Below are positions 23,504 through 34,768 of a stretch of DNA of 64,000 nt, in pieces (position 1 is the first letter of the stretch; every line of letters begins with the position of its first letter). The notes under the pieces are model-generated. The model did no database searches. It was not told where the DNA came from and saw nothing but the letters and a program-made list of their open reading frames with translations. Position numbers and translations under genes: made by a program. Origin of the DNA: Manduca sexta. Lineage: Eukaryota; Arthropoda; Insecta; Lepidoptera; Sphingidae. The stretch is taken from assembly GCF_014839805.1 (NCBI RefSeq), contig NC_051117.1:930001-994000 (forward strand), given 5' to 3'.

Positions 23504-26300
23504 TTCACTATAACTCTGTCGTGCGCGGCAGAAAACCTCAGTTTCTGATGGTGATCTCTGGGGCATTGGAGGGTGATTGCGCGTTTTTATTAAAACAAGG
23601 GGTGAATGCCCAATATTTTGCAAGCCATTCTGGTTGTTGCCATACACGTCGTCTCATTGATTTAGTATTTAAACCGAGAACCAGTAATGGCTTGAAGTTC
23701 GTCCCCGCTTGAACAAATTTTTAAGAATTTTGTTCATAAGTTGCTCGGGATTATTTATGCTCGTCTTGGCGTTCTCGCGTTCAATCGAAAGTTAGCTCGG
23801 TGAAGAGTACATTAATTGTACTGCCTGCCCTTTAGGGATACAGCTAGCTTATACATGTACATACAAAAATATCTTGCCTATTAAGAGTGAATCGTGAATC
23901 GGCCGACTCAGAGACAATGCGGTGTTTGTTTTTAAATTTAATAACGCGGTCACTTAACGCCTTTGGATACGTAAAAATAAATTAATCGACGTCGTAAATG
24001 ATGACATGTAAAATTGTAAATTACATTAGTTAGGTTATTTATAAGAATCAATCGGCCTTTTGTAAATAGCTTTTTTTAGTTGGTCACCCTGTGTGAGATA
24101 CGCCTTTATACTTGTGACGTTTTGTATGCAAGGTATAGGGTTGCAAGATTATTTTAAAACAATAATTGTATACTTTTTAGTTATTCTATTTTACAGTAGT
24201 GCAGATTTGTGTGTATTCGCATGGGTTCAATATTGACATTAAAATGTGTGTTTCACTAAATAGGTTTTGCACAATATGAAAGGTTTACGAATAGTAACAA
24301 GAATAAAATGCACGCACAAATGTTTGAAAATCAAGTGGCGAGAGGCATAGAGATCATTCAATTCAGTACATTATTTTCATATAGTTCATTTATAGTACAT
24401 TTAATAATTCTCAGTACAATTTAAGATTATGTTGCTATTCGTAAAACAAAAAATTACGGAAAAAATATTTATAAAAAAAATAACGATAAATTCACCACAC
24501 ATTGTCCCTTAACGAATATTGCCATTTTAAAAAGTTAGATAGACAAATGTTAAATCTATAAATCATTTTAGTAATAACTAGTATGTGATATTTATGTATT
24601 TTTTGTTCGAAACAATATTTGTCCATAGAATAAGGTTTTATATGACTTTTGCACTTTTTTATGTTTGTGGTTTTATTAACACAGTATTAAATCATATTTA
24701 TATATAATTAAATCAGGTTTTTTTATTGTGACATCATTTTAATCAATTTAATAACGGAGTCTTTTCTAATTCATCAAGTGTTCTCCACCTTTATTGTACA
24801 AAGAGGGTTATATTATTTTTTGGATTAATGTTGTTAGAATTAAAACAAATATCAAAAAGTGCATTAGATGTATCAGATTTTCAAATAATTTCAATGTTCT
24901 TGTCAGTCCAATCAATTCGATATAATTTGGATTCAATTTAATTTTTTTTTTTTTGTAACAGTATTTTTGCCAAAAGAATTGTGTCTATTTGTTTTTAAGT
25001 GTTCCATATATTACGTTTCATAATCGAAACTCGGCAAACCGCCATTTTCAATAAAAGATGCCAATCGCTTTTTTCGATCTATCTCAAAAATTGACCAATC
25101 AAAACAAAGTATTTTTGACATGCTTACAAATAAGTTATTTTGATTGGTTCTTTCTCGGAATCGGATTGAAGATTGAGATTGGGATCATAAATTGAAAACG
25201 GCGGTAAATATTACAGATTAAACATTTATTGTAATCTATAATTTTATATCATTATTGACGAGTGGAACAAGACCTTTTGGCGTTGTTTTACAATAGATAT
25301 ATCTGAGTGTCCTATGAGTGTTACCAGAGTAGAATAACACTGAATATAGGTGATTGATGTTTTATTTTGAAAATCATCACTGCCTAGTCAGAATAGAGGG
25401 AGAGGTCTTATACAAAAAATTAAATTTTTCTATATTTCAGATGTTACAAATTCTATTGGTTTTGAGTGTTTCAAATTGTTTGCGTGTATAATTTGAGTCA
25501 GTTTTTTTGTATAAGAGGTGTGTGACGGGTTTTGAGTTTCTTGGCACAGCACTTGAGATAACTGCGATTTAAATAATATCTGTTAGACACAAAAAATGTA
25601 TCAATATTATTCATTTCATGGTCACATTATTGTAAATATGGTAACATTTTTGTATAAAATTAATGGACCTGTACTTAAATATTATAATTTTTTCTGGAAA
25701 TGCTATACGACCGCTCCCTCACGCTATAAATACCATCATCCTGCCATAATTAAATAAATAAATATGATTTTGTAACAATCCGTTAAAATATCATAGTATG
25801 TATAAATTAAAATATATATTGATGTAGTTATAAATGTTGATTGTAAAACATTTATCGTGAAACTGAACATTCGCGATTAATAGATAGAAATTATTGTAAA
25901 AAAGAATACATTAGGAAAATAAATATTTATAAATTACCATACATAATTGGTTGAAACGCGAAGTCGATGCTCACTTAAACTCCTATGTAAATAAATTATT
26001 AAACTAAGTACCAGAGGTATGGTAGATATAATACCGAAGCATACGCGGTTAAATTTAATTTTTCCCTTTTTTATATATTTTTAAGTGTAAATATGTCGCG
26101 TGGGTCGTTGACCTCTATTTAAGGGCAAACGCTCTGTTTGTTGTAATTTATATGATAACGTTTTTTTTAATATTTCCAAGACTGTACCTATTTTCATTTA
26201 ACAGAAATGACAATTAAAATACAATATGTATAAAATAAATAAAAAAATGATACCGAAATGTGATGTTTTATTGATGTTACTAATATTAAAAATTATACAC
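23504..26300 (+). other. Probable 3'UTR and downstream AT-rich DNA
   Basis: After the stop codon the composition falls quickly to AT-rich with no coding signal. AATAAA-type signals occur at several places (for example near 24301, 25750, 25917 and 26235), so the poly(A) site cannot be fixed from sequence. A palindromic MITE sits at 25037-25206 and another at 26347-26516. Confidence 0.4.
25037..25206. mobile_element. Palindromic MITE-like element
   Basis: AACCGCCATTTTCAAT at 25037-25052 is the near-complement of ATTGAAAACGGCGGT at 25192-25206. Inner arms also pair: 'gaccaatcaaaaca' near 25094 with 'ttttgattggttc' near 25138. It has no coding capacity. It lies in the presumed 3'UTR of the PRRT-like gene. 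Confidence 0.55.
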
Positions 26301-26346
26301 TACATGCCCAGTCAAATCAACTTAATGTCCAGTAATATACCTTGAC

Positions 26347-26516
26347 GCCTTATTCTCTATCCCGCAAGTTATTTTGACAATGCGTAACGAAAACATAACA
26401 CACAGCGTCACGTTTAACACAATAGAAATTGGTATACAGAAGACCATTCCACACAAATTTCACGAAGAACATGACACCACCGCGTTATACGTTTACAATG
26501 TCATATAGAATAAGGC
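26347..26516 (-). mobile_element. MITE, 'GCCTTATTCT' palindromic family, copy 1
   Basis: GCCTTATTCTCTATC at the left end mirrors GATAGAATAAGGC-like sequence at the right (ATATAGAATAAGGC). Reverse-complemented, it aligns end to end with 55021-55201, including the internal GTGTCATGTT and TGGAATGGT..TTCTGTA blocks. 170 bp, non-coding. Superfamily not determined. Confidence 0.75.
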
Positions 26517-26555
26517 CTCTGGTTGTTCTAATGTAGCACAGATTAAAGATCATAC

Positions 26556-27530
26556 GTGGCCATGGGTGTCGTCATGGAGGGGGAGGAGGGGCTGTCTCCC
26601 CCTAGATTCCAATTACTGCTATATTTTCGTCTTACTGGTCCGGGGTTCGATACCTCGACGAGACGTCACAGTGTCAAAATATTACTAAAATTTCTGATAT
26701 ACCCAAGACAAACAAAAAAAAATGTTTACTTTTTAAAGGCTACGCCAACGCAATATACAGTGTCCCAGGTAGGATTTGGTGTGGTGGGACTTAACATACA
26801 AAATACACAAATTACGCATTTATCCCCGAAGTGGTATGCAGTGGCGCAAAAAGCAACCACTTTTCGCCAAGTATTCTTTCCCATGATGATCTCATTTTTA
26901 TAAATCATGCCGAGGTGAGCCCTGTGGAAACTACCAAATTTTTGGGTATCACACTGGACTCTAAACTTTAGTGGAGCCCTCATATATCTATCCTAGCTAA
27001 AAAGCTGAGCGCTGCAGTTTTTGCAGTGGACAGGATACGCCTACTAACTGATATTGAGACAGCTAGATTAGTCTATTTTGCTTACTTTCATAGTTTGATG
27101 AGTTATGGAATTTTACTCTGGGGTGGTGCTGCTGACATTAATACTATATTTGTTCTACAAAAAAGAGCGATAAGATCTATTTATTCGGTAAGCCCTAGAT
27201 GTTCTGTACGAGAAAAAATTAAAGAAGCAAATATAATGACAATTCATTTTCGCTAACTTTTGTGTCCATAAAAATATAGAAAATTTTCCAAAAGTTAGCG
27301 ATATCCATAATTTAAATACTAGAAACAAAAATGATTTAGATCACAAAACAACACTCCAAAATATCAGCAAGTCTTTTAAGGGTTACTGTATACATTTTTA
27401 TAACCAAGGTCCCACTGAGATCAAGTCCTTAAATATTGAGAAATTCCAAGCCACTATTAAGCGTAAGTTGTGTAATAAAGCTTATTACAAGATCTCAGAA
27501 TACCCAGAGGATATAAATGCCTGGGACTAA
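26556..27530 (+). pseudogene. LINE reverse-transcriptase C-terminal fragment (jockey/CR1-like)
   Basis: From about 26835 the translation reads ETTKFLGITLDSKL, then LAKKLSAAVFAVDRIR, YFAYFHSLMSYGILLWGG, VFVLQKRAIRSIY-like and HNLNTRNKNDLDHK, ending in EYPEDINAWD and a stop at 27528. This order is the thumb and C-terminal region of jockey/CR1-type non-LTR reverse transcriptases. The YxDD catalytic region is upstream and not recognisable. It is broken by a stop near 26970 and by a frame change near 27250. Dead copy. Confidence 0.8.
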
Positions 27531-28115
27531 GCATTTTTGTGTGATTTTCTTTGGAATCAAGTCACTTGATCGATATATTTTTTTTCTTTCTCTTTATTTG
27601 TAATATAATAGGGTATTTTAGTGTATGTGAGAAAAAACCCAAAAATACATAAATAAGATAGTTCAATCAAGAAGCAATTGGAAAATAGTAGTTTCAGTTC
27701 ATAAAATTATAAAATATTTTTTTTAATTCAGTTCAAAGTTTTGCCTTTTTTATCTGAAATGTCCATACGCGTTCACTATTTCTAATTCATCGAAATAGAC
27801 AAATTTTTCTGACGATAAATTTGGATCTCTTCTCGCAAGTTAAACCAAGTTTTCCGCATAGTTATATCAGTTGGCGCTTCAATCTACAATTTTTTCGGCG
27901 TTTTCACACTAGTATTCTGACATTCAGGAACAACAACAATGATAAGGATAGTAGCTTATTTTAATTGTAATATTTTTTTTTTCTTTATGCACAGCAATGT
28001 TACTTGATGTTTACTATCGAGATGACGTCAGCAACGTGGCCTCTAGCGTTTTCGTTTGTTTACGCAGGAAAATTAAAAATGTAATATTTAAATGTATTTT
28101 AATGGCACTTATTGA
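27531..28115. other. AT-rich interval, LINE tail and unassigned DNA
   Basis: The first ~130 bp are probably the LINE's 3' untranslated tail (AT-rich, A-rich near 27640). An acceptor-like TTTACGCAG occurs near 28065. No gene recognised. Confidence 0.35.
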
Positions 28116-28391
28116 TTGAATATTTTTTTTATAAAATTTCTAGTGGTATTTTATCATCTTAAGATTAATTTGAGGCACTTTTCAAAAAAGAGTGTAATAC
28201 CCTATTGTAAGCGGCTTGGGTATGAAATACTCTCTAATTGTTTCTACCTGCGGCGGCGTCGTGTGACGGGTCGGCCACTTCCCTACAATATGATTCAGGA
28301 AGCCGATGGCTGGCACATGCGTCATACTCGTGAACTGGTGCTGCTTGTGTGGACTGTTCTGCTCCTTTCGCTTGCTACTACTTATTGCTAG
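28116..28391 (+). CDS. Candidate small ORF or terminal exon with C-terminal membrane helix
   Basis: A 91-codon ORF whose second half (from 28245) is GC-rich with coding-like codon choice in otherwise AT-rich DNA. The end reads LVLLVWTVLLLSLATTYC, a hydrophobic helix right at the C terminus, as in a tail-anchored protein or the last exon of a membrane protein. An acceptor-like TTTCTAG ends at 28142. No family recognised. It stops about 35 bp before repeat H, so it could also be part of a retroelement. Confidence 0.3.
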   Translation: MNIFFIKFLVVFYHLKINLRHFSKKSVIPYCKRLGYEILSNCFYLRRRRVTGRPLPYNMIQEADGWHMRHTRELVLLVWTVLLLSLATTYC

Positions 28392-28424
28392 GGGTATTTA
28401 GTATTTCATTAAGTATTATTATAT

Positions 28425-28735
28425 TTCATGATTCCTGAGAGGATTGTGCACTTGTATGGAAATTTCTTTTAAAAACTATTTTACAAGCATATAAATGAAC
28501 TGCTCTTAACAGCAATAAAAGGACAACAATTGTAATTTTTCTCTTTTCTGTGTATCATGTACTGCAGTTTATACCTTAAACTGATTTTGAAAAGAGCAAC
28601 ACCAGAGTTTCTTGCGCGTTCTTCTCTGGTGAGAACTGCTTTCCGAACTGGTGGTAGAGTTAGTATTGACGGAATCTAAATAATGTAGAACATTTTACAG
28701 GTTCAAATAAATTATTTAATTTCAGTGTAACTACT
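28425..28735 (+). repeat. Repeat H (LINE 3' end), copy 1
   Basis: Starts 'catgattcctgagagg' and holds 'agcatataaatgaactgctc', 'ttttgaaaagagcaacaccag', 'agtttcttgc..gttcttctctggtga', 'actgctttccgaactggtgg' and 'ttgacggaatctaaataatg', ending 'tcaaataaat'. A second, very similar copy lies at 63510-63805 in the same orientation. The 'agagcaac..gagtttcttgc..cttctc' string is typical of lepidopteran LINE 3' ends. Confidence 0.7.
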
Positions 28736-28764
28736 GGACATAATAAGACAACATCTCACGTCTC

Positions 28765-28892
28765 AGGATGGCGCGCGCAGTAGAATACAAAACAATACTT
28801 TGTAATTCAAGGTGTTGGATGGTGTTTCTGCTGATTATGGGCGGTCGTATCATTTACCATCAGGCGAACGGCAAGCTCGTCTCGTCATACAA
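28765..28892 (-). repeat. Interspersed repeat, family C, inverted
   Basis: Nearly identical to 9935-10070: 'gatggcgcgcgcagtagaatac', 'ttcaaggtgttggatggtgtttctgctg', 'gggcggtcgta', 'ccatcaggcgaacggcaagctcgtctcgtcat'. Confidence 0.7.
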
Positions 28893-30328
28893 AGCTATAA
28901 AAAAAAAATTGCTAGATACTGTGTATGGACACGCAAGCATATGCTAAATTTATCCAGTTCAATATTGAAACAAAAAATAAAACAATAACTCATAATTAAT
29001 ATTTATATTACAACAAATATAATGTCATAAATAACACTAACAGAACTTAACAAATATTTACATACAAAATCATTGTACACTCACAGAGTATTTTATCATG
29101 TCAAAAATTCAGTAAATATTTTAGAAAATTCTATTGATTTACAAATAAATTAACAAGTCAAGAATTTATATCCCGTTTTAAAATCAGTCAAAAACTACGT
29201 ATATTTTGAAAACAATTACATTTCAAAATGTTTATCGATTTTAAGTTTAATATTGTGGAATCCCTTTTACTAAGTAATAAGTAAATATTACACAAGTAAA
29301 TATTACATTATTTAGTACATTCCTTCGAAATTCTTATAAATGATTCCCAGGTACGAAGGTTTTGTTACAATATTTATACTTAACAATTTTTTAACGTTTT
29401 TTTCAAAGATATTATATAATGCACATATTCAATGTGCCAATTTGACGTCCAAAAATATTGTTTAATTGAAAATATGAACGCATTCATAACATTAGTTAGT
29501 TATACGATTGTAACCAGTACAACAGTCTAAACTATATACATTATAATAAATATTTCGAAGATAAATAATATAAACATATACCTACCTTCTAAAATATAGT
29601 TTTTCTAAAATTGTGATGAGGCAATCTTTGGAGGTTATTCTTTGTACAAAGATACAATACTTATCTGAACAAATACAAAACTTAAAATCGCTTATGCACC
29701 GAAGTATTGAAAAAAAAAAAAATTCTTGGTGTGAATTTCATAAAATCTATTTTTTTGTGAAAAAAAAAAACAGTTCTCAGAATATAAAAATGTATTGGCG
29801 ATTTGAATTTGTTCAGTTACTTATGTGGATGACTGTACTTTGGTCAAATAAGATTGAATTGATGTTAGACCGTACTAAAGACGTAAATAACATTAATATT
29901 CGATAGATTATTTAAATTATGGAAATATTTCTTTGTACATTAACTTATGCATAGTAATTTGTACTAAATATTTTTTTAACCTCCTTAACTCTGAAATTCA
30001 ATAGAGGTAGGTACTTGATATTATGAAAAATATATTAAACATTATTCTGTTTCAGTCATTAGGTTTAGGAAATTGCTCAAGAGTTTTTTAAAGCAATATG
30101 ATCAGAAAATGAGATTTTTTAAAGGGCCACCCCGCTAACTCAAAAAGTCGTATAACATAATTTAATGATCAATTTAAATACGATTCCTTTATTTTCAAAC
30201 CTACAAATTTGTTAAGGCGCTCTGCAGACGTCTACTTGTCGGGAAACAGTTCTATAAAATTGTTTTAAATTTCGCAAATGTCAGAATAATTCTTGGCATA
30301 TTGAAGCGTCTGCGTGATGCCTTATATT
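28893..30328. other. AT-rich intergenic DNA, includes GCNA 3' flank
   Basis: No recognised gene. The open frame at 29613-29906 is lysine and A-run rich with no domain. The GCNA gene ends (- strand) at 30329, so its 3'UTR occupies part of this interval. Confidence 0.5.
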
Positions 30329-30605
30329 TCAACTGGAATCTAATTCTTTACTCTCCTTATTCTTCTTCATGGCTGAGAACTCTTCGCCTAAAAGTTTCAT
30401 GACTTCAGCATGACTTTTACCTTCTTTCTTCAACGCATAGTTTTCTTTAACGAATCTAGCGAAATCGTTCGCGTTCCCCTTCCTCGCTGGGGTTGACACC
30501 ACGACGCCATCTTTGTTTTTCTTGTTCACTATTATCTCGAACGTGCCGCGACAGTAACCGCAGCATTTTTTGGTGATGTCGAGGGATTTTGAGTGCCTTT
30601 GGACA
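30329..30605 (-). CDS. gcna: GCNA exon 8: zinc ribbon second half and HMG-like tail
   Basis: Acceptor TGTTTTCCAG ends at 30606. Encodes HSKSLDITKKCCGYCRG and the basic C-terminal NANDFARFVKENYALK region, ending ELDSS and stop. The first base completes a Ser codon from exon 7. Confidence 0.88.
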
Positions 30606-33600
30606 CTGGAAAACAAGTCAAGAAATTTTGTAATAAAGCATTGTAAATTCACTAGATTAAGGTACTAATTGGAACAAATACTCAGATACTATTACATATT
30701 GGGCACATATTTTCTAAAAATTGCATATATATATTATAATATCAGACCCATACTTGATCATTATCTGCTATTTTGATTCAAAAACTAAAGCAAATAAAAA
30801 TATATGAGCGGAACAATAAAATTTAACCCAGTTCCATTTTTAGTTGGTCCAAAGTATGGATAAGGAAAAATTAATTTTGTCTGTAATCATTTAGTTTCAT
30901 AACTCCCCAATCACTAATATTTTTAATATTTATCAAAAAAAAAAAAATTTGGTTGTATGAGTTCTAAATTTTCATCTCCATTGTGAAAACTAAACCGAGA
31001 CCAACAAATAGATAGTTATAAATTAATAAACAATTGACATACCTGTATCCACATTTAGTACATTTATAGGAGTATTTGAAATGTATAGCCATGTCGTGAC
31101 ACCGCGATATCTCTCCCAACTCCGGGTAAACGCGAAGAGCACGCGTTGCCCTGAAATATAAATTGGTATTTAAAATAACATTCATTGATTCTTACTATTT
31201 TTGGTTTGAAATGAGGACATATTGTTAATAGAATGAGAATTAAATTGCTATAAAGTAGATAACCTGACCAGAAACATAAAAAACCTGCTTTGACTTATGC
31301 TTTGTCATTTTTAAGTTAACGGTGTCAGTACAAGAAATTAGTATTCGTTACAACTGTTATATTTTGCTTCTCAGTATCGGCCTGGGGTCTGGAATTTGTG
31401 AATAGTATGTGACAGAACACACATAGAGAGAAGTGGATGCTCCATTTGTACATCTGCCCTTTCGAGGATAAAGGTGGTGTGTTTATAATCAGCAATCAAA
31501 TGACTATAACATACCATTTCTTCCACAAAGGTCCATGTCCAGCCTTCAGCTCTCCATCGATCAGCCATGTTGCAGCATGGCACATTTCATGTATGAGAGT
31601 GTCTCGTAATCTCTCCGGTGCATCCAACACTTTCGTGGAGAGTTTAATACTTGATGTCCTTATGCGGTCGCCTTTAGCCGTCTTTATCCGTCTGTTCGTT
31701 GTTGTACTGGAAAATATTATAAAATTTTCTTGTAACATAAAAAAAATAACAGCTAAGTAAATTAACAGCAAAAAAATATTTTACAACTACAATGAATAAT
31801 AAAATATATATATATTTCTGCATTGCAATACACAATATCATAAAATTCTCTTCAAATATAAATAAAATAATCACTCGCAATTAAGAAACATATAAACAAA
31901 TGCTCAATAATTAAAAGCAGAATAACATACCCAGCGGTACTCCTTAATTTAGTATCCCAGACTATAGGCATGTCTGCATCCAATACATCGTCAAATACAC
32001 CCTTATTGAACTCGTTGTAAAGTCGACGAGTGAGCGGCTCTCGCAATGTTTTGAAGTTGTCCCTATATTGTATAGCTTCGGGATGACACCGCCAAGATGG
32101 AACATTGTCTGTAATAATAACATATGGTGTTTTAAAGAAATTGCTATGTACCTATATTGGTGTGATTATAAATGATCATAACAGCCATTAAATACCCATA
32201 ATCAAGAAATAGAAATTGTAAAGTATATTATAAAGTATAGCCTAATTGAGAGTGAAACAGACTTCCGAGATGAATGTCTGAATGTACTAAACTCAAAGGC
32301 ACGCACCCCAGATTTATAAAGTTATGTGTATTTGTAAATTTTTGCTTTAGTGGTGAAGAAAATTATTGTTAGGAATTCCTTATACCTGAGATTTTTTTTT
32401 TATAATAAATTTATTGAATATATAGTTTCAGTTTAAAATAAGTTTATTAGGCAATTGACTTACTTATCTGCTATACATAAGTAGTTATACAACTAAAATA
32501 TCTATGAAATGCTAGTATTTACGTGTGATTCGAAATGGACCAATATTTGGTTGAATTAACTGACGAAATTTGGTCTGTAGCTGCAAAATGTGTAAAAATG
32601 CAATTGTGAAGGGCTTATGTTTTAGATAATGTAATAATTTACCTGCTAAGGAACCAACAAAGGTAAGCCTCTGTACATTCTCAGCCACTGGTTTAACTGT
32701 AACATTACCAACTTTTTCTGTCAGGACATCAATATCTCTCTTCATAATCTCTACCAACTCTGTAACAGACATCCCTTTATTCACAGTTTTTTTCTTAGTA
32801 GTAGAATTAACATTTCTCTTAAACTTGGGAGGCTCTGGCGTACTTGGCACCTTTTCTGTATACAACTTCCGTTTAGACTTCTTCTCACTATCTAATAACT
32901 CGGCTCGTTTTTTAGTCTCCGATTCTGTTAAATATTGAGTTTTAATTTCCTTTAGATTATGCCTAACATTTTCTTTTTCATCATCGTCAAACTGCAGTTT
33001 CTTTGTCACACCATTGAAGTTGGAATAATTGTGTTTCAATGTTTTGAACAAGGCAGGTATTGATTTCCATGTCTCTCCATAGAGGTCGTTCAATAACTTT
33101 TTTTGTGAGTGTTGGATTGTTTTTATAGAACATTGTTCTAACGATTCATTCATTACGTCCTTTGGTGTTGATGGTACAGCTTCGTTTCTTGGTGTAGCAC
33201 AGAGTATGTTTTGGGCAGGTGACCAACCACCTACGCTGGGTCTTTTTTGGTTGGTAGGACTTGTTTCTTGTAAGGAACCGTTAAATGAGACCTGCAAATT
33301 CATGAATACGAATTTTAGTTTTTATTTTATTGTATATAAATATAATGTAAGCATGAGGAACCCTATCAGTTTATTAACTTACAACATGCAGAAATATTAA
33401 TGATTAGCTTTCAAAAAAATACTCAAATATACAATTTTTTTTCTTATTTTACATACTGCTATGTCTTGAACTTTCATATTTTTGTATACATTTTGTGTTA
33501 TAAAATTTTAAGTCAGGCACTAAAACTTACATTGCCAACTGTACTTGGTTTCTTGTGAGACACTTCTGGTAGATCATCTGTTGATAGCTCACAAGAGTCA

Positions 33601-34660
33601 TTTATGATTATCGGAGAATATATTTTTGGTGGTTTCTGAAATCAAGTAAATTACATACATTTTCTGTAGGTTCTGTGGTAAAAATTGCAAACAGTTAACA
33701 GAAGAGCATGCCTCATGTAAGCACAGTGAAATTGGTTATAATAACATTGAAAGGACCACAGTTTTTTTATTACCTATTTTTTTTAAATTACTGATAAATA
33801 AATGGTGACAGCCATAATATAAAAGAAGACCACTATATTTAGATGCTTAATAGCCATGATAAACCAAACTCTTTTAGAATACAAATTTCATAAAAATCTG
33901 TTCAGTAGATTCTGAGAAAATTAATTACATACCAACAGACAACTTTTGGGAACTTTTATAATACATATAGATTTGTATGGATCTTGCTTTTTAGTCATTA
34001 TAACAGACCATCACTATAACCAATGTTGTTATAACCAGTATCTACTGTATGTTTACAATAGATATGAAATAAGTAGTAGTTAATAAAATTGGCATAAGTA
34101 TTATATTTCATTTACCGCGGAATAGACCATGCATTATTAAAATATTTTTTTAGTATATAACTACCCTCTATATATAAGTAAAGTTAATTAACGAAAATAA
34201 AGTACTCGTTAATTTGATAACTTGTTAATACTAAATGTAGGTATGAATGGTTATTACTTACGTAGTTTATAAATTCCGATCTAATTCTATCGAAAGACTC
34301 GTCAAGTATGATAACATCGGAGCTGCGGTTTACTTTGTTTGTCATTTCATCCGTTTTATGGCGATTTTTCTTGAGTGAGAGTTTGAGAAACTCTAAACAT
34401 AAGAACATTTGAAAATAATTATTAATCTCGTCGGCATTAAATGAGGTCACACGTGTATTATACAATTGTATGTTCTTTTTATGTAATTATTAAAGTTCTA
34501 TTTTTTTTTCGTATGAATTTTAATAGAAATCCTCATTACTATCGTGATTACTTTAAAGATAACTTTCCCGCACATTTGCGATCTTTTTTAATTTCAGTTG
34601 TACAAAGAATGTGTAATACTTACTGTTGCTTTGGTTATTTTTTGCCCGTTTAGTGTCCAT
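30329..34660 (-). CDS. gcna: GCNA-type SprT-like metalloprotease (germ cell nuclear acidic peptidase)
   Basis: Eight exons on the - strand (34660-34624, 34392-34262, 33635-33531, 33291-32643, 32108-31931, 31706-31515, 31150-31043, 30605-30329), all with GT/AG borders, join in frame into 558 residues from ATG to stop. Residues 1-307 are polar and low-complexity with two SUMO-interacting-type motifs (VIIL 39-42, III 65-67, each next to Asp). The SprT-like domain starts about 325; HEMCH places zinc ligands at His406 and His410 with Glu407 catalytic, and GHG gives His424. A zinc ribbon uses CTKC (461/464) and CGYC (482/485), separated by the family's HSKSLD string. The C-terminal part (about 495-545, NANDFARFVKENY) is HMG-like. 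This order is that of GCNA/ACRC, known for germ cells and protection against DNA-protein crosslinks. The gene looks intact. Confidence 0.92.
31043..31150 (-). CDS. gcna: GCNA exon 7: SprT C-terminal part and first zinc knuckle
   Basis: Acceptor TTTCAG at 31152-31151 and donor GTATGT from 31042. Reads ATRALRVYPELGEISRCHDM then YKCTKCGY, the family pattern 'P-E-L-x-x-I-x-R-C-H'. 35 full codons plus split codons on both sides. Confidence 0.88.
31151..31514 (-). other. GCNA intron 6 with SINE A fragment
   Basis: A 40 bp piece of the SINE A body (CTCAGTATCGGCCTGGGGTCTGGAATTTGTG, 31373-31405) lies in this intron in + orientation. The overlapping open frames at 31371-31583 and 31437-31760 are not genes. 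Confidence 0.6.
31515..31706 (-). CDS. gcna: GCNA exon 6: metalloprotease active site
   Basis: Acceptor TATTTTCCAG and donor GTATGTTATAG. Encodes RIRTSSIKLSTKVLD, then LRDTLIHEMCHAATWLIDG and KAGHGPLWKKW. HExxH plus the downstream GHG histidine are all present, so the catalytic site is complete. Confidence 0.92.
31931..32108 (-). CDS. gcna: GCNA exon 5: start of SprT-like domain
   Basis: Acceptor TTATTATTACAG and donor GTATGTTATT. Encodes LTRRLYNEFNKGVFDD, DMPIVWDTKLRSTAG, the conserved N-terminal part of SprT-like domains (LYxxxNxxVF...W..KL..TAG). Confidence 0.9.
32643..33291 (-). CDS. gcna: GCNA exon 4: long disordered region
   Basis: Acceptor AATTTGCAG and donor GTAAATTATT. 216 codons plus one base, rich in Lys, Ser, Glu and Asn, including LYGETWKSIPALFKTLK and KKLQFDDDEKENV. 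The ATG at 33303 lies in the intron just before the acceptor and is not the start. Reading past the donor gives the false C terminus RKY. Confidence 0.8.
33531..33635 (-). CDS. gcna: GCNA exon 3: SUMO-interacting-type motif
   Basis: Acceptor TTGATTTCAG and donor GTAAGTTTTAG. Exactly 35 codons: KPPKIYSPIIINDSCEL and onward. III flanked by Asn-Asp and Glu is a SUMO-interacting-type motif. Confidence 0.75.
34262..34392 (-). CDS. gcna: GCNA exon 2: first SUMO-interacting-type motif
   Basis: Acceptor TTATGTTTAG and donor GTAAGTAATAACC. It continues the frame of exon 1 (A|AG = Lys) and encodes SSDVIILDESFDRIRSEF, with VIIL next to Asp/Glu/Ser. Ends in phase 0 at Tyr56. The alternative upstream ATG at 34465 is inside the intron. 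Confidence 0.75.
34624..34660 (-). CDS. gcna: GCNA exon 1 with start codon
   Basis: ATG at 34660, reads MDTKRAKNNQSN and leaves one base before the donor GTAAGT at 34623. It is too short for an ORF scan. Its frame joins exon 2 exactly. The upstream sequence ATAACA before the ATG is a plausible insect start context. Confidence 0.7.
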
Positions 34661-34762
34661 TGTTATTTATAGGTGAAATAACTTAATTCTAGGCCTTTTT
34701 AAATTTACTTTATTGATAAAAAATTTAAATGAATGAACCGTTGGAATCTAAACTTTTGTGAC

Positions 34763-34768
34763 AACTGA
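34763..34768 (-). promoter_or_regulatory. Candidate initiator (TCAGTT) for GCNA
   Basis: On the - strand TCAGTT lies in the small palindrome CAACTGTCAGTTG, about 105 bases upstream of the GCNA ATG. TCAGTT/TCAGTC-type initiators are common in arthropod promoters. No TATA box is evident at -30. Confidence 0.3.

Noticed and set aside
27026..27256. 76-codon + strand ORF as an independent gene
   Set aside because: It is a segment of the LINE reverse transcriptase C-terminal region that continues on both sides.
33206..33400. + strand ORF across GCNA exon 4
   Set aside because: It is the complement of a supported exon and intron with no coding features of its own.
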